Of a stretch of DNA of 64,000 nucleotides, positions 27,057 to 38,245 are shown one piece after another. The notes under the pieces were generated by a model. That model worked only from the letters and a program-made list of their open reading frames with translations. It made no database searches and was not told the origin of the DNA. Location: contig NZ_LR215042.1 of assembly GCF_900660695.1 (NCBI RefSeq), positions 558,001-622,000 on the forward strand. Direction: 5' to 3'. This DNA comes from Mycoplasmopsis meleagridis (GTDB taxonomy: Bacteria; Bacillota_I; Bacilli_A; Mycoplasmatales; Metamycoplasmataceae). Position numbers and translations under genes: made by a program. How positions within the stretch are numbered: the first letter of the stretch is position 1; the number at the start of each line of letters is the position of its first letter.

Positions 27057-27986
27057 CTATTTATTTTTAATTTTAAAATAGGCACAAATAGCGATCATTG
27101 CGCCATTATCTGTGGCGTATTTTAAATTAGGAACAATAGCATTTTTACTAAGCTTTAAAAATTCTTCTCTTAGTTCTTTATTAGCGCTAACGCCGCCTGC
27201 TAAAACTAATGAATTTAACTTATATTTTTTAATTGCTAATTTAACTTTCGAAATTAAATAATTAACAACACATTTTTGAAAAGAAGCAGCTAACTGTGTT
27301 TCGGAAATTTTTTGATTTTTTTCTATAGAATTTTTATACAAATTAATCACGTTTGATTTTAAACCGCTAAAAGAAAAATCAAGATCATTAATAGTTTTGG
27401 GATTTTTTAATTTTATATATTCCCCTTGATAATTTTGACTTATTTTATCAATTATAGGTCCGCCAGGAAAACCTAAATTAAGTCTTGTAGAAACTTTATC
27501 GAAAGCTTCGCCTACTGCATCATCTAATGTTTCACCTAATATCTTTATTTTATGAGGGTTTTCAACATATAATATTTGCGTATGTCCACCAGAAACCAAT
27601 AAACAAATTGATGGATATTTAATTTTGTTTTCAATAGCATTTGAATAAAAATGACCTTCTAGATGATCAATTCCCATCAAAGGTTTATTTAATGCTAATG
27701 AAAGAGCGGAAGCAAATAAATAACCTATTTGTAAAGTACCTATTAATCCTGGTTTTTCTGTATAAGCAATATAATCAATTTCATTTAGATCATATTTTTT
27801 CATTAAAATAGTTTGAATTAGATTAATGTTTTTAACATGTTCTCTTGAAGAAATTTCAGGAATAGTTCCACCAAATTCTTTAAAAATATCAATTTGGCTA
27901 ATAGTAATTAGATCAAGAACTTTTGTATCTTCGATTATTGCTATAGAAGTATCATCGTGACTAGTTTCAATTCCTAAAATTTTCAT
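27057..27986 (-). CDS. tsaD: tRNA N6-threonylcarbamoyladenosine transferase TsaD
   Basis: Catalyses the last step of t6A37 formation in ANN-decoding tRNAs, with TsaB and TsaE. The 309-residue protein begins MKILGIETSHDDTS. The metal-binding His108 and His112 are in GIDHLEGHF. The ASKHA-type glycine-rich motifs SGGHTQILYVE and LAGGVSANKELR are present. It is slightly shorter than typical (~335). It follows glyA on the same strand after 30 bases. Confidence 0.95.
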   Translation of the reverse strand: MKILGIETSHDDTSIAIIEDTKVLDLITISQIDIFKEFGGTIPEISSREHVKNINLIQTILMKKYDLNEIDYIAYTEKPGLIGTLQIGYLFASALSLALNKPLMGIDHLEGHFYSNAIENKIKYPSICLLVSGGHTQILYVENPHKIKILGETLDDAVGEAFDKVSTRLNLGFPGGPIIDKISQNYQGEYIKLKNPKTINDLDFSFSGLKSNVINLYKNSIEKNQKISETQLAASFQKCVVNYLISKVKLAIKKYKLNSLVLAGGVSANKELREEFLKLSKNAIVPNLKYATDNGAMIAICAYFKIKNK

Positions 27987-28016
27987 ATTGCTCCGTTTTA
28001 TGGATAAATTAGTTAA

Positions 28017-29261
28017 TTAATAATATTTTAAGATGGGATATTTTTTCATTCATTTGGCGATTTGTTTTTTAATTTTTTTAACTTCTTCTTTATTTTCTAA
28101 AATTTTATAACCCGTTGAGAGAATTTTATGAATTATATTAGCTAATTCAACTCATTTATCAAAATTTCTTGAAGTCATCGCCGGAGTACCTAAACGTATT
28201 CCAGAAGCAATCATAGGGCTCAAAGTATCATGAGGAACTGTATTTTTATTAACGGTTATATTAAATTCGGCCAATAAACTGCTTGCTTCTTTTCCTGTTA
28301 AGTTATATGTTTTATAAACGTTGATAGTAAATAAATGATTATCTGTTCCTCCCGCCACAATAGTAGCACCATTATTTTTGAAAGCCTGGGCAAAAGTTTT
28401 GGAATTTTTAACAACATTATGAGCATAAATTTTAAAAGAAGGTTTCAATGCTTCATTAAAAGCAACAGCTTTACCAGCTATTTGATGCACTAAAGGGCCA
28501 CCTTGAAAACCCGGAAAAACTCATCTATTCATTTTTTTGGCTATTTCTTCGTCGTTAGTCATAATTACTGCCCCTCTTGCTCCTCTTAACGTTTTATGAG
28601 TAGTAGAAGTAATAATGTCAGCATAAGGAACAGGTGTAGGATGAGCACCTGCAGCAATTAAACCTGCAATATGAGCAATATCAGCCATTAATTTCGCACC
28701 GCATTCATCTGCAATTTCTCTAAATTTTTTAAAATCAATCATTCTCGAATAAGCAGAATAACCGGTAATTATTAATTTAGGTCTTTCTTTTAAAGCTATT
28801 TCCTTAATTTTTTCATAGTCTAAATAACCGTTTTCATCTGTTTCATAAGCAATTGCATGAAAATAAGTTCCACTAAAAGTAATTTTATAACCATGAGTTA
28901 AATGCCCTCCCGAAGAAAGAGAAAGCCCCATTATTTTATCTCCTGGTTCACATATTGTTGCTAAAGCGGCAGCATTAGCAGTTGAACCTGAATATGGTTG
29001 AACGTTAACATATTTCACATTAAAAAGTTTTTTTAATCTTTCCTTTGCTGTTTCTTCAATAATATCAACAAATTCACAACCATCATAATATCTCTTTGAA
29101 GGATATCCCTCAGCATATTTATTTGTTAAAATAGAACCAACAGCTTTTAAAACATCAACACTTACATAATTTTCGCTAGCAATTAATTCTATATGACTTT
29201 GTTGTCTTTTTTGTTCATCTCTAATTGCTTTTTCTATAACTTTATCTTTTAACGAAAACAT
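28017..29261 (-). CDS. glyA: Serine hydroxymethyltransferase
   Basis: PLP enzyme converting serine and tetrahydrofolate to glycine and 5,10-methylene-THF, feeding thymidylate synthesis. It is 414 residues. The PLP lysine is about K223 in [23 protein letters not shown] and [18 protein letters not shown] are typical. UGA-encoded Trp falls in [10 protein letters not shown]-proximal residues and near the C-terminus. The start overlaps the pheT stop by one base (TAATG), with AAAGGAG upstream. Confidence 0.96.
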
Positions 29262-31498
29262 TATTCTCCTTTATTATGGAAAGAATCATTAATTTGATTA
29301 ATAACATTGTTTTTTGCTGTTATTCTTATAGTAATATTTTTTGTATTTTCTAGGTTATAAACATCAATAATTCTGCAGTCAAAAATTTCATAATTTTCTT
29401 TTAATTCATTAATTTTTTTGCCTATCATTTCTTCATTTTTAAGACTAAAGGTTATGTCTGTTGTTTTTAAAGGAGAATTATCATATTCCTTAAATAAAAA
29501 TTTATTTTTAATTTCTGAATTATTATTTTTTTCCCCGTTTAAAGTGAAATAATCATTTTCTTTTTCTAAATTTTTGAATTCAGCAACAAAACAATTTAAT
29601 GATGTATATCTAGGATTAATTTTTCCTAATCAACCTATTAAAACATTATTTTTATAAATTTGTGCTGATACATTAGGATGAACAAATTCATTATTTTTAA
29701 AAGGTTTAAAATCAATTGAATCATCGCCAATTAAGTTAATAATATCTTGCTTCATTTGTTCAAATGTTTTTGTAGTTGACAATAGTCCATAAACAAAAGT
29801 TTCTTTATTTATTAACCCGTGTTCAAAAATACTAAAGTTTTTTATTTTTCTTTTATCGTTATATTCTGCGACCTCTAAAAGAGAAGGAATAATTGAATTT
29901 CTTATTATTTCTCTTTCTAGTGAAACAAAAGTTTTTAATTTAACAGTATTATCAAAATTTAAAAAATTAAACTTTTTATTTTTTTCGCTTGTTAAAGTAA
30001 AAGTTCTTACTTCTTGGTAACCCTGTGAAGATATTTTTTCTTTTGTTATTGTTTTAGGAATTATTTTATTATTCAATAAGAAAGGTGCTTTAGGAATAAA
30101 TTTGTCATATCCATAAAATCTAAAATATTCTTCAATAACATCCTCATAACAGCTTATATCACTTCTATATGAAGGAATAGTAACTCTGTTTTTATCCATT
30201 TTAAAACCTAAATATTTTAGTTTTTTTTCTACTTCTGAAAAAATAGATAAATTTTTAATGCTTAAGTTTGTATAGGTTGCTAATTTATGCTTACTAATAT
30301 TTACGTAGTTATTAGCCTTTTTTCTTGGTAAATTAATTGCATTGCTAAAAAATTGTTTATCCTCATTAGCTTTGTAAATTAGAAATTTCATACCATTGAT
30401 AATCATTTGATAATTAATGCCTCTTGAGCCTTGAATTGATGATTGACTTTCTAACTTAATATTTTTAGCTGTTTTTCTTATTATTCTAGGATTAAATGCG
30501 CCTATTTCCAAAACAATTTTTTGACTTGAATTATCAACTGCTGTTTGTTCTAAGCCCATAACTGAAGCAATGGATATAGGTTTATTTTCATCACTTATTA
30601 CCAAGGAATTATCAAGAATAACTTCTTTATTACCCAAAATATTTAATTTTCCATTAAAAAATTCACACTTTAATTTGTTTCCAATTTTATTCTTGTCGTA
30701 GGCATGAGTAGGAGTGCCGTTTAATATTAGGTTCAAATTAGTTATATCAATAGCTCAATTATTCTTTGCTTCAATATTATGTTTTACTAAGAAAAGCATA
30801 TCTTTAAGTCTTGTTTCTTTATTTACTAACTCTACTTCAAGAAAAGTTAATTCTTCTGCTTCTTTTTTATCTACTTGTAATTTTGAAATTAGCTTAGCTT
30901 CTTTTCTAATATCTAAATTAAATCATTTGAACTCTGTATTCAAATATGCAGCAATTTCTAATGCCAAAACATAATAGGAATTAATATCTGCTCTATTTGA
31001 AGGAGTAGTAATGTCAAGAATATAATCATCTAATTCAAAATACTTAATAGGGTCTGTATCTAAAGTAATTTCTTTATCTTTAATCATTATTAAATCATCT
31101 TTATCAATAGGCATCAATGATTGATTAAAACCTAATTCACTATAACCTGATAACATTCCTTGAGAAGCTATTCCTGCAATTTCTTTTGATGAATAAACTA
31201 TTCCATTTGCTTTAGAATTTTCAACAAAAGCAACTGTAAAATAACCTTTTTTGACATTATTTGCTACTGTTTGAATAGTTATATTTCCTTTGTTAGTTTG
31301 TAAATCAACAACATTTAATTTTTTAGAATTAGGATTCTTATAAACATTTAGAACTTTAGCAAATTTTATTCCTTTAACGTCACTAAATTTAGTAATAGAT
31401 TCAACTTCATAACCTAAATTGTTGATTACTTTTTCTATTGATAAATCTAACTGGATTTTGGGCAAAAATTTATTTAATTCTTTTAAGGAAACAATCAT
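29261..31498 (-). CDS. pheT: Phenylalanyl-tRNA synthetase beta subunit
   Basis: Beta chain of the alpha2-beta2 PheRS, 745 residues. The N-terminal OB/tRNA-binding domain contains [20 protein letters not shown] (near residues 46-65), followed by the B3/B4 editing region, B5 and the C-terminal FDX-ACB anticodon-binding domain. I chose [13 protein letters not shown] as the start because AAAGGAG lies 4 bases before it; an upstream in-frame start lacks this. The gene follows ung after one base and runs into glyA. Confidence 0.92.
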
Positions 31499-31499
31499 T

Positions 31500-32168
31500 T
31501 TACTCCTTTCTAATAGAAAAATCAATTGGTTCTTCTAATAGATCATTTATTAATTTAAAGCAGTGAGAATTATAAAAAGGTTTTTTGCCCGTTTTATAAC
31601 TTAATGGTGAAGGATGAGAAAAATTTAATATTTTAAAATTGTTATTTTTATTTATATTGTTTTCATAAAACTGTTTAGCTTTTTCTCCTCATAAAACTAA
31701 AACAATTGGTTTTTTAAGTTCAACAAATTTATTTAACAAATTGCTTGTAAAAATTTCTCATCCTATATTTTTGTTTGACAAAGGTCTATTTTCTATGACA
31801 GTTAAAATTGTATTTAATAATAAAATCCCTTGTTTTGCCCAAGAAACTAATGAATTAGTCTCAAAAATTGCTTCTGGATAATCTTTTCTTATTTCCTCTT
31901 TAATGTTGATTAAACTTTTAGGAGTTATATTCAAATTTGAACTAAAAGCTAAACCATCCGCCATATTATCAATGTAGTATGGATCTTGTCCTAAAATTAT
32001 TACTTTTATATCATTAATTTCGCAATAATTAAATGCTCTAAATCATAATTTTTTTACTGGCAAAATTTTCTTTCCAGATTTTTCTAAATGCTCTATTTTA
32101 TGAAGCATTTGAGCAAAATATTCTTTTTTGCATTCCTCTTTAAGAAATTCTAAAAAACTATTTTTCAT
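31500..32168 (-). CDS. ung: Uracil-DNA glycosylase (family 1)
   Basis: Base-excision enzyme removing uracil from DNA, 222 residues. The water-activating loop is ILGQDPYY (near residue 60) and the minor-groove loop HPSPLS (near residue 180). A UGA-encoded Trp appears in VLWGEKAK. It is lodged between pheS and pheT: its start overlaps pheS by 11 bases and its stop is one base before pheT. This placement inside the PheRS operon is unusual compared with a direct pheS-pheT order. Confidence 0.94.
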
Positions 32169-33114
32169 TTTTAAACTGATTTAATGTTCTTAAATCATTA
32201 CGATAAAACTCTCTAATATCTTTAATACCATATTTAATCATTGCTAATCTTTCTAAACCAATTCCAGCAGCAAAACCATTAAAAATATTAGTATCATATC
32301 CAGCCATTTTTAAAACATTAGGATGAAGCATACCAGCACCTAAAACTTCAATTCAACGATTATTATAATAAATATCAACTTCAACGCTTGGCTCTGTAAA
32401 AGGAAAATAACTAGGACGTAATCTTAATTCAATTTCAGTTTCAAAAACATAGCTTAACAAAGATTTTAAAGTTCAAATTAAATTAGGAAAACTTACCTTT
32501 CCAACACTTACAAAATCTAGTTGAGTAAATTGATGAGAATGAGTTAAATCATCTTCATCATTTCTATAAACCTTACCTATTGAAAAAGTATTTATTTCTT
32601 TATTTTTATTTTTATCTAAAATTAATGCGCTTATTCCAGTATTATGTGTTCTTAATAACAATTCATCATCGACATAAAGAGAATCTTGCATATCGCGTGC
32701 AGGATGATCTTTTTGAATATTGAGTCTTTCAAAATTAAACCTATCTCATTCTAATTCTCCAGCTTTAGCTTCAAAATAAGAATTTTGCATAAATCAATCA
32801 CGCAATCGATTTTCAATTATTGTAATAGGATGTAATGATCCTGCTCTATTAACTGGAAAAGAAACATCAAGCTTTTCCTTATTAATTAAATTTTCAATTC
32901 TTTTAATTTCTATATTTTCTTCTGCTAGTTTGATAAGTTTTTCATACTTTTCATTTAATTCGCTAAGTTTTTGACCAATTATTTTTTTTCGTTCTATAGA
33001 AGAATTTTTAATTTCTTGTTTAAGTTTAAATAATTCTCCATCCTTTGAATATATTTTATTTTTAGCTTTCTTCAAATCTTCTAAAGTATTGATTTTATCT
33101 CATTCTATATGCAT
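32158..33114 (-). CDS. pheS: Phenylalanyl-tRNA synthetase alpha subunit
   Basis: Catalytic class II alpha chain of PheRS, 318 residues. An N-terminal coiled coil ([20 protein letters not shown]) precedes the catalytic core. Motif 2 contains [20 protein letters not shown], and motif 3 lies near the C-terminus ([17 protein letters not shown]). UGA codons encode Trp at the N-terminus (MHIEWDKINTL) and elsewhere. It follows rarA after 10 bases and overlaps ung. Confidence 0.95.
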
Positions 33115-33124
33115 AATATATTCC

Positions 33125-34336
33125 TTATTTTTTATTAATTTCTTGAATGAATTGATAATATTTTTTCATTTTTTCACTGTCATTATCTTTAAAGTTAAAA
33201 AACTTATAATTTTCGATTTCATTTGGTAAATAAGTCTGTTTTACAGCGGAATATGAAAAATCATGAGGATATTTATAACCTAAACCAAAACCCAATTTGG
33301 TAGCTGATTTATAATGGTTATCTTTTAGATGCTTTGGTATTTCAAAAACATTACCTTGATCAATAAAACTATTCGCTTTATTAAAAGCTAAATATGCACT
33401 ATTGCTTTTAGGAGCTAAAGCTGCATTTATAATAGCAAAAGCAATTGGTAAATTTGCTTCAGGAAAACCTAATTTTTCTACGGCATTAAAAGCTGCTTCA
33501 ATTTTTAATCCTAATAATGTATCTGCTAAAGCAACATCTTCATAAGCAACACACATTAATCTTCTAAATAAACCATGATAATCACCAGTTTTTAAAATCA
33601 AAGCTCCATAATAAAGAGCAGCATCGACATCACTACCTCTTAAAGATTTATGAAAAGCTGACAAATTATCATAATGTTTTGATGAATCTTTATCACTATA
33701 AAAATTCATATTAGGAATAATTTTTTTTAAATCACCATTTGTAATTATTTTTTCATTGTTCAATAAAGCAACTAGTTGTAAATTATTTAATGCATTTCTA
33801 TAATCACCATTAGAAAATTTGACTAAATTAAATAAAACGTCATCATTTATATTTAAATTAGGAAAGTGTTTCACTATTATTTTTCTTAATCCTTTTTTTA
33901 TATCATCTTCTTTTAATTTGTTAAATTGTAAAATTTGCATTCTACTTCTTAACGCAGGATTAACTCTAAAATAAGGAACTTCTGTTGTTGTAGCATAAAT
34001 AATTGCTTCATCGTTTTCTAAATATGAAAGTAAAATATCTTGCTTATCTTTATTTAGTCTATGAATTTCGTCAATAATGACTATTTCTTTTTCTTTAATT
34101 AAAGCCAATAAATCATTTTTAGAATCGATAGTTGAATTAAAAATACCATATGATTTACCTAAATCATTAGCTAAAGCAATAGCTGTAGAAGATTTACCAG
34201 TACCACTTTCTCCAAAGAATATAAAACTTGTAGTTAAATTATTTTTCACAATATTTTTTAATAAATCAACTATATTTTCTTGTCCGATAATATCATCCAA
34301 CGTTTTGGGTCTTAATTTATTGGCTAAATTTTTCAT
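33125..34336 (-). CDS. rarA: Replication-associated recombination protein RarA (MgsA/WHIP family)
   Basis: AAA+ ATPase, related to clamp loaders, acting at stalled replication forks. The 403-residue protein starts MKNLANKLRPKTLDDIIGQE. Walker A is GESGTGKSS (residues 43-51), Walker B VIIDEIHRLNK and sensor 1 ATTTEV. The C-terminal tetramerisation region has SDVDAALYYGALILKTGD and EDVALAD, as in the family. It heads the rarA-pheS-ung-pheT-glyA run. Confidence 0.92.
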   Translation of the reverse strand: MKNLANKLRPKTLDDIIGQENIVDLLKNIVKNNLTTSFIFFGESGTGKSSTAIALANDLGKSYGIFNSTIDSKNDLLALIKEKEIVIIDEIHRLNKDKQDILLSYLENDEAIIYATTTEVPYFRVNPALRSRMQILQFNKLKEDDIKKGLRKIIVKHFPNLNINDDVLFNLVKFSNGDYRNALNNLQLVALLNNEKIITNGDLKKIIPNMNFYSDKDSSKHYDNLSAFHKSLRGSDVDAALYYGALILKTGDYHGLFRRLMCVAYEDVALADTLLGLKIEAAFNAVEKLGFPEANLPIAFAIINAALAPKSNSAYLAFNKANSFIDQGNVFEIPKHLKDNHYKSATKLGFGLGYKYPHDFSYSAVKQTYLPNEIENYKFFNFKDNDSEKMKKYYQFIQEINKK

Positions 34337-34398
34337 AAAATAATTTTAAAATTATTTAAATAAGAAAAAATAATTTTTTTAATTTTTCCCAAGATAAT

Positions 34399-34426
34399 AA
34401 AAAACACCTTTTGAAAAGGTGTTTTT
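34399..34426 (-). terminator. Terminator after RNase HIII
   Basis: AAAACACCTTTT-GA-AAAGGTGTTTT, a long perfect stem with T-run on the minus strand, overlapping the RNase HIII stop codon. It separates this unit from rarA. Confidence 0.9.
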
Positions 34427-35117
34427 AAATCATCTTAAACTTTATTTTTGCTACTTCATAAACAAAATTTTTGTCCTTATTTTCAAATAGTTTAGAAGCG
34501 AATAGTTTTACTTTTTCTCCCGCACCAAAAGGAAATACTACATTATATAATTTATTTTTTTGCGCCATTAAATCTAAAAATAAAGCTCTGGCAATTATCG
34601 ATGCACAAGCAACGTTAATATTTAAATCCTCTGCTTTATTACTTAATAAAACATCGTGCTTAATTTCGGCAATTTGATACTTTTCTTTATTTTCTTTTTC
34701 AAGAAACTTTTCATAGTATTTTACTATTGAACTAAAAGTTGAATATTGATCTATAAAGATATAATCAATTTTGTCAATTTTATTTTGTAATTTTTCAATT
34801 GTTTTTAAATGCAAAAGCATTTTAATTTCATTAGCATTCAAAGTTTGATTCAAATCGTTATATTCTTTAGTTGTAAAAAAATGAGTACTAAAATAAATTT
34901 CTTTTGCAAGTAAAGAAGCAATTTCTTTTATTTTTTTATCAGTTAATTTTTTGCTATCTTTCACACCTAACGAATTAACTCAATCAAGCTTATTTATAGG
35001 CACATAAGCAGCGCAGGATACAACAAAACCGAAATAGTCACCTACTCCAGTTTCATCAATTCCAATAATTTTTTTTGTATTTAAGTTATAAATAGGTTCA
35101 AATTGAATAAATTTCAT
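34425..35117 (-). CDS. rnhC: Ribonuclease HIII, lacking the N-terminal domain
   Basis: Endonuclease degrading the RNA strand of RNA-DNA hybrids. The catalytic start GIDETGVGDYFG (residues ~16-27) has the DYFG signature of HIII rather than the RGPLAGP of HII; DSKKLTDKK and the later VACASIIAR are also typical. At 230 residues it lacks the ~80-residue TBP-like substrate-binding domain that precedes the core in most HIII enzymes. A UGA-encoded Trp lies in KLDWVNSLG. Its start overlaps the HAD gene by one base (TAATG). Confidence 0.85.
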
Positions 35118-36037
35118 TATTCTTCATCTTCGGCGTAATTTTTACGTTGCTTCATCATTTTTTCAAGTGATAAATTACTTTTTTGAATAACTTTTTCGGG
35201 ATTATCTAATAATTTATTTATAAAATCGCCTACAGCTCCTTCATCATTTTCTAATTTCAATTTCACAGAAGCATATTTTTTAACCTCAGCAGAAGCATTT
35301 CCTACAGCAACTGAAATTTTAGCTACTTTAAACATTGGAACATCATTAAATCCATCTCCAAAAGCAATTGTATTTTCCAAATCAATTCCATAATATCTAG
35401 AAAGTAAACTTAAAGCTCTTCCTTTACTTGTTGAAACATTGGTTATATCAAAAACAGGTGTTAACCCTTTTCCTTTTGATCAGTATGAAAATTCACCCAA
35501 ATCACCATATTTTCTCTTAAGATATGATCTTAATTCTTCAACATCAGTTGTTTCTTTAACATCAAAAATAATTCCAGTAGGTTTTAAAGGTAATTTATTA
35601 AAATTCAATCCAACAACAAATTTAGGACTTTCTCTAAAGCCAAAAACACTTTCAAGAGCAGGATCTCTATGTTGAATTTGAACTCACCCAGGTCCTTCAA
35701 TTGCAATATTGGTTGTTTCGTTTTTAACTTTTGGATCACCTAAAACATAAAGCATTTCGTTTAAATCTAAATACTTTATATAAGGAATAAAATTTTCATC
35801 CTTTGGATTATGAATTTGTGCACCATTATAATTTGCCACTACTGTATCTAAACCTAATTTATCATAAATAGGCTTCGTACTTCTTCAAGGTCTACCAGTT
35901 AATAAACAAACAATGTGACCTTCATTTTTTGCTCTCAAAATAGCTTGAAATGATTTTTCATGAATTTCACCTGTTTTTGATGAAGCTAATAAAGTACCAT
36001 CTAGATCAATAGCAAATAAAAATTTATTATTAGTCAT
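35117..36037 (-). CDS. Cof-type HAD-IIB phosphatase
   Basis: A 306-residue haloacid-dehalogenase hydrolase. The nucleophile motif is FAIDLDGTLL (residues ~7-16), motif II is LLTGRP and motif IV is AFGDGFNDVPMF. This arrangement is the Cof/YidA class, which dephosphorylates sugar phosphates, nucleotides or PLP; the exact substrate cannot be told. The C-terminus has a Lys-rich tail (SLEKMMKQRKNYAEDEE). It is coupled to RNase HIII by TAATG. Confidence 0.88.
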
Positions 36038-36150
36038 TTAAACTCCAGTAATTTAAATATACAAGTTAATTTTAATATATTATATTCACTAATATAACTA
36101 TTTTTAGCACTTAAAAGTTGTAAATATGTGATAGTTGATCTTTATTTTTT

Positions 36151-36187
36151 AAATTAAAAATCGTATTTATTTATAAATAAATACGAT
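36151..36187 (-). terminator. Terminator after the small tail-anchored gene
   Basis: ATCGTATTTATTTA and TAAATAAATACGAT form a perfect 14-bp inverted repeat at 36160-36187, followed on the minus strand by TTTTTAATTT. Confidence 0.85.
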
Positions 36188-36529
36188 CTAAATAAAATTG
36201 GCTTTGTTTCAAAGAAATATACCCAAAAGTAAAAAAACAATAATAACAAGTAAAGAAACTACAATAGATCACAAAACAATATTAGAAATTAACATTTTTC
36301 TTTTTGATTTTTTAATATGAGATAAATCACTATTAACATCATTAATTGTTGCCAAATAAAGAGCGTTTAAATGTTCTTCAGGTAAATTATTAAGCTCATC
36401 AATATGATAAATATGCAATTTATTTGCATCCACAATAGATGTAGCAATAAAATTATCTTTTTCAACAACTGATAATTTATTATCAGAAGTATTTTGTTTT
36501 TGTTCATCATATTGATTATCTTTAATCAT
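36188..36529 (-). CDS. Small tail-anchored membrane protein, unknown
   Basis: A 113-residue protein. The first ~85 residues are polar and acidic (MIKDNQYDEQKQNTSDNK), containing HIYHIDELNNLPEEHLNALY and a basic KKSKRK stretch. A single hydrophobic helix follows near the C-terminus (SIVVSLLVIIVFLLLGIFLW), flanked by UGA-encoded Trp. The topology is a tail anchor with the N-terminus in the cytoplasm. I do not recognise a family. It is a single gene, divergent from dnaJ, ended by a strong terminator. Confidence 0.7.
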
Positions 36530-36576
36530 AATTTAATAATAACAAATTGATTAATAAATTTAAATTATTTAATATA

Positions 36577-36603
36577 TTAGCAAAATAACTTTATATATGC
36601 TAA
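36577..36603 (+). promoter_or_regulatory. CIRCE operator of dnaJ (HrcA site)
   Basis: TTAGCAAAA-N9-ATATGCTAA: the outer TTAGCA/TGCTAA arms and the 9-9-9 spacing are those of the CIRCE heat-shock element, with the inner bases degenerate. It ends 10 bases before the dnaJ ATG and contains a TATATAT stretch that could be the -10 box. HrcA is not encoded in the window. Confidence 0.75.
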
Positions 36604-36613
36604 AATAAGTTAC

Positions 36614-37714
36614 ATGAGTAAAAAAGATTATTATGCCGTTTTGGGTGTAAGTAAAAATGCTACACAAAAAGAAATTAAAGAAGCATATAGAAAATTGGCT
36701 ATGCAATATCATCCTGACAAATTAAAAGATGGCACGAGTGATAAAAAAATGCAGGAATTAAATGCTGCTTATGAAGTTTTAAGTGACCCACAAAAACGTG
36801 AAAACTATGATCGTTTTGGGGATGAAAATGGTGCGCAAGGATTTAATTTCTCTAATTTTCAAGAAACAGATTTCGGCGGAATGTTTAAAGATATATTTTC
36901 TCAATTTACTGGCGGTTTTGCTTCGAGAAGAAATCGACAAACTGGGCCATTGAAGGGTGAAAACATACATGTAAGTATGGAAATAAGTTTTATTGATGCC
37001 GTTTTGGGTAAAGAAGTGCCTTATGAATTTGAAAAATGAGTTCTTTGTGACTTATGTAACGGAAGCGGGGCTAAGAATTCTAGTGATGTTGTTACTTGTT
37101 CTACATGTAATGGAAATGGTTTTACTCAAAAAATTCAAAGAAGCTTTTTTGGTGAACAAATTATTCAATCCGTTTGCCAAACATGTTCAGGCAAAGGAAA
37201 AATTATTAAAGAAAAATGCCCTAAATGTCATGGACATGTTTATAACAAAGTTAATAAAAAAGTTACGCTTTTAATAAAACCTGGAACAGTAAATGGTGAT
37301 GAACTTAAACTTGATGGTTATGGAGAAAAAGGAATAAACGGCGGACCAGTTGGCGATATGTTTATCCAATTAAAAGTAAAAAATCATGAATTTTATCATC
37401 GTGATAAATTAAATATAGTAGCAGAAATGGATGTTTCTTTTATTGATATTTTGTGTGAAAAAAACATCAAAGTTCCTTCTCCTTATGGTCCTATTGATTT
37501 AAAACTAAAAAATAGTTATAAAGATGGGCAAAAAATTATTCTCAAAAATAAAGGTATAAAAAGATCTAATAGTGTCGGTGATTATATAATTCATCTTAAC
37601 ATTATTATCCCTGATCTTTCTGGAAGAGATTTAAAAAATCTTAATCAATTTTTAGAAGATGTAAAAGATAATTCTAATGAACAATTTATTAAAAAAATTG
37701 AAAAGATTAAATAA
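36614..37714 (+). CDS. dnaJ: Chaperone DnaJ
   Basis: Hsp40 co-chaperone that delivers substrates to DnaK and stimulates its ATPase. It has 366 residues: a J domain with HPD at residues 33-35, a short Gly/Phe-rich linker ([18 protein letters not shown]), four zinc-binding repeats ([32 protein letters not shown]; residues ~145-205) and the C-terminal substrate-binding domains. A UGA encodes Trp142. No Shine-Dalgarno sequence is visible before the ATG. A CIRCE element lies just upstream. Confidence 0.95.
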
Positions 37715-38160
37715 TGAAAAAAATAAATCCTTATTCACTAAAAGCCCTTAAAAACAGCTTAATTCAAAAAGATGACAATTTTAAACAAGACTGAGAAAAA
37801 TTTTCTAAATTAGTTAACGAAGAAGAATTTTGAAAAAAATATAATAATGAATTTGATAGAAAAAGAAAAAACGTCAAATTACTTGCGAAAAAAATTTCGT
37901 CAATAGAACTAAATGATATTAATGAAACTTTAGATTTTGCAAATGAAATAGAAAAAGAATTAAATAAAGAAAAAAACAATATTTATACTTATATCGATTT
38001 TTCATCTCACGAATTAAATAGCGTTATTGAAAAATTAAATGATAATGATGACAATTCATTTCTTGCTTACGAGCATGAAATTAATTTAGATGAAATTAAT
38101 CAAAATAATAACGAAGAAACAACCGTAATAGAAATAAAAGGCAACATAAAAATCAATTAG
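37714..38160 (+). CDS. Unknown protein coupled to dnaJ
   Basis: A 148-residue, charged, helical protein starting [23 protein letters not shown] codons encode Trp near residues 27 and 40. It has no signal peptide or membrane segment, and its C-terminal third is acidic and Asn-rich. The start overlaps the dnaJ stop by one base (TAATG), so it is translated with DnaJ and shares its CIRCE control. I do not recognise a family; the context hints at a role connected to stress or protein folding, but nothing in the sequence shows it. Confidence 0.65.
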
Positions 38161-38190
38161 TCCATTGCTTTTATTTTTGCCTTTTATTTT
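38136..38190 (+). terminator. Probable terminator after the dnaJ unit
   Basis: AAAAGGCAA (38136-38144, inside the end of the preceding gene) pairs with TTGCCTTTT (38177-38185), followed by ATTTTAT. The loop is long (32 bases), so it is a weaker candidate than the others. Confidence 0.5.
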
Positions 38191-38245
38191 ATATTAATAT
38201 AAAATTATGTAATATTAAAGTTTAAGCCTATATTGAAGGAGTGCT

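Noticed and set aside
36100-36130. TTAGCACTT near 36112, as a third CIRCE site
   Set aside because: Only one half-site is present; no TGCTAA arm occurs at the proper distance on either side.
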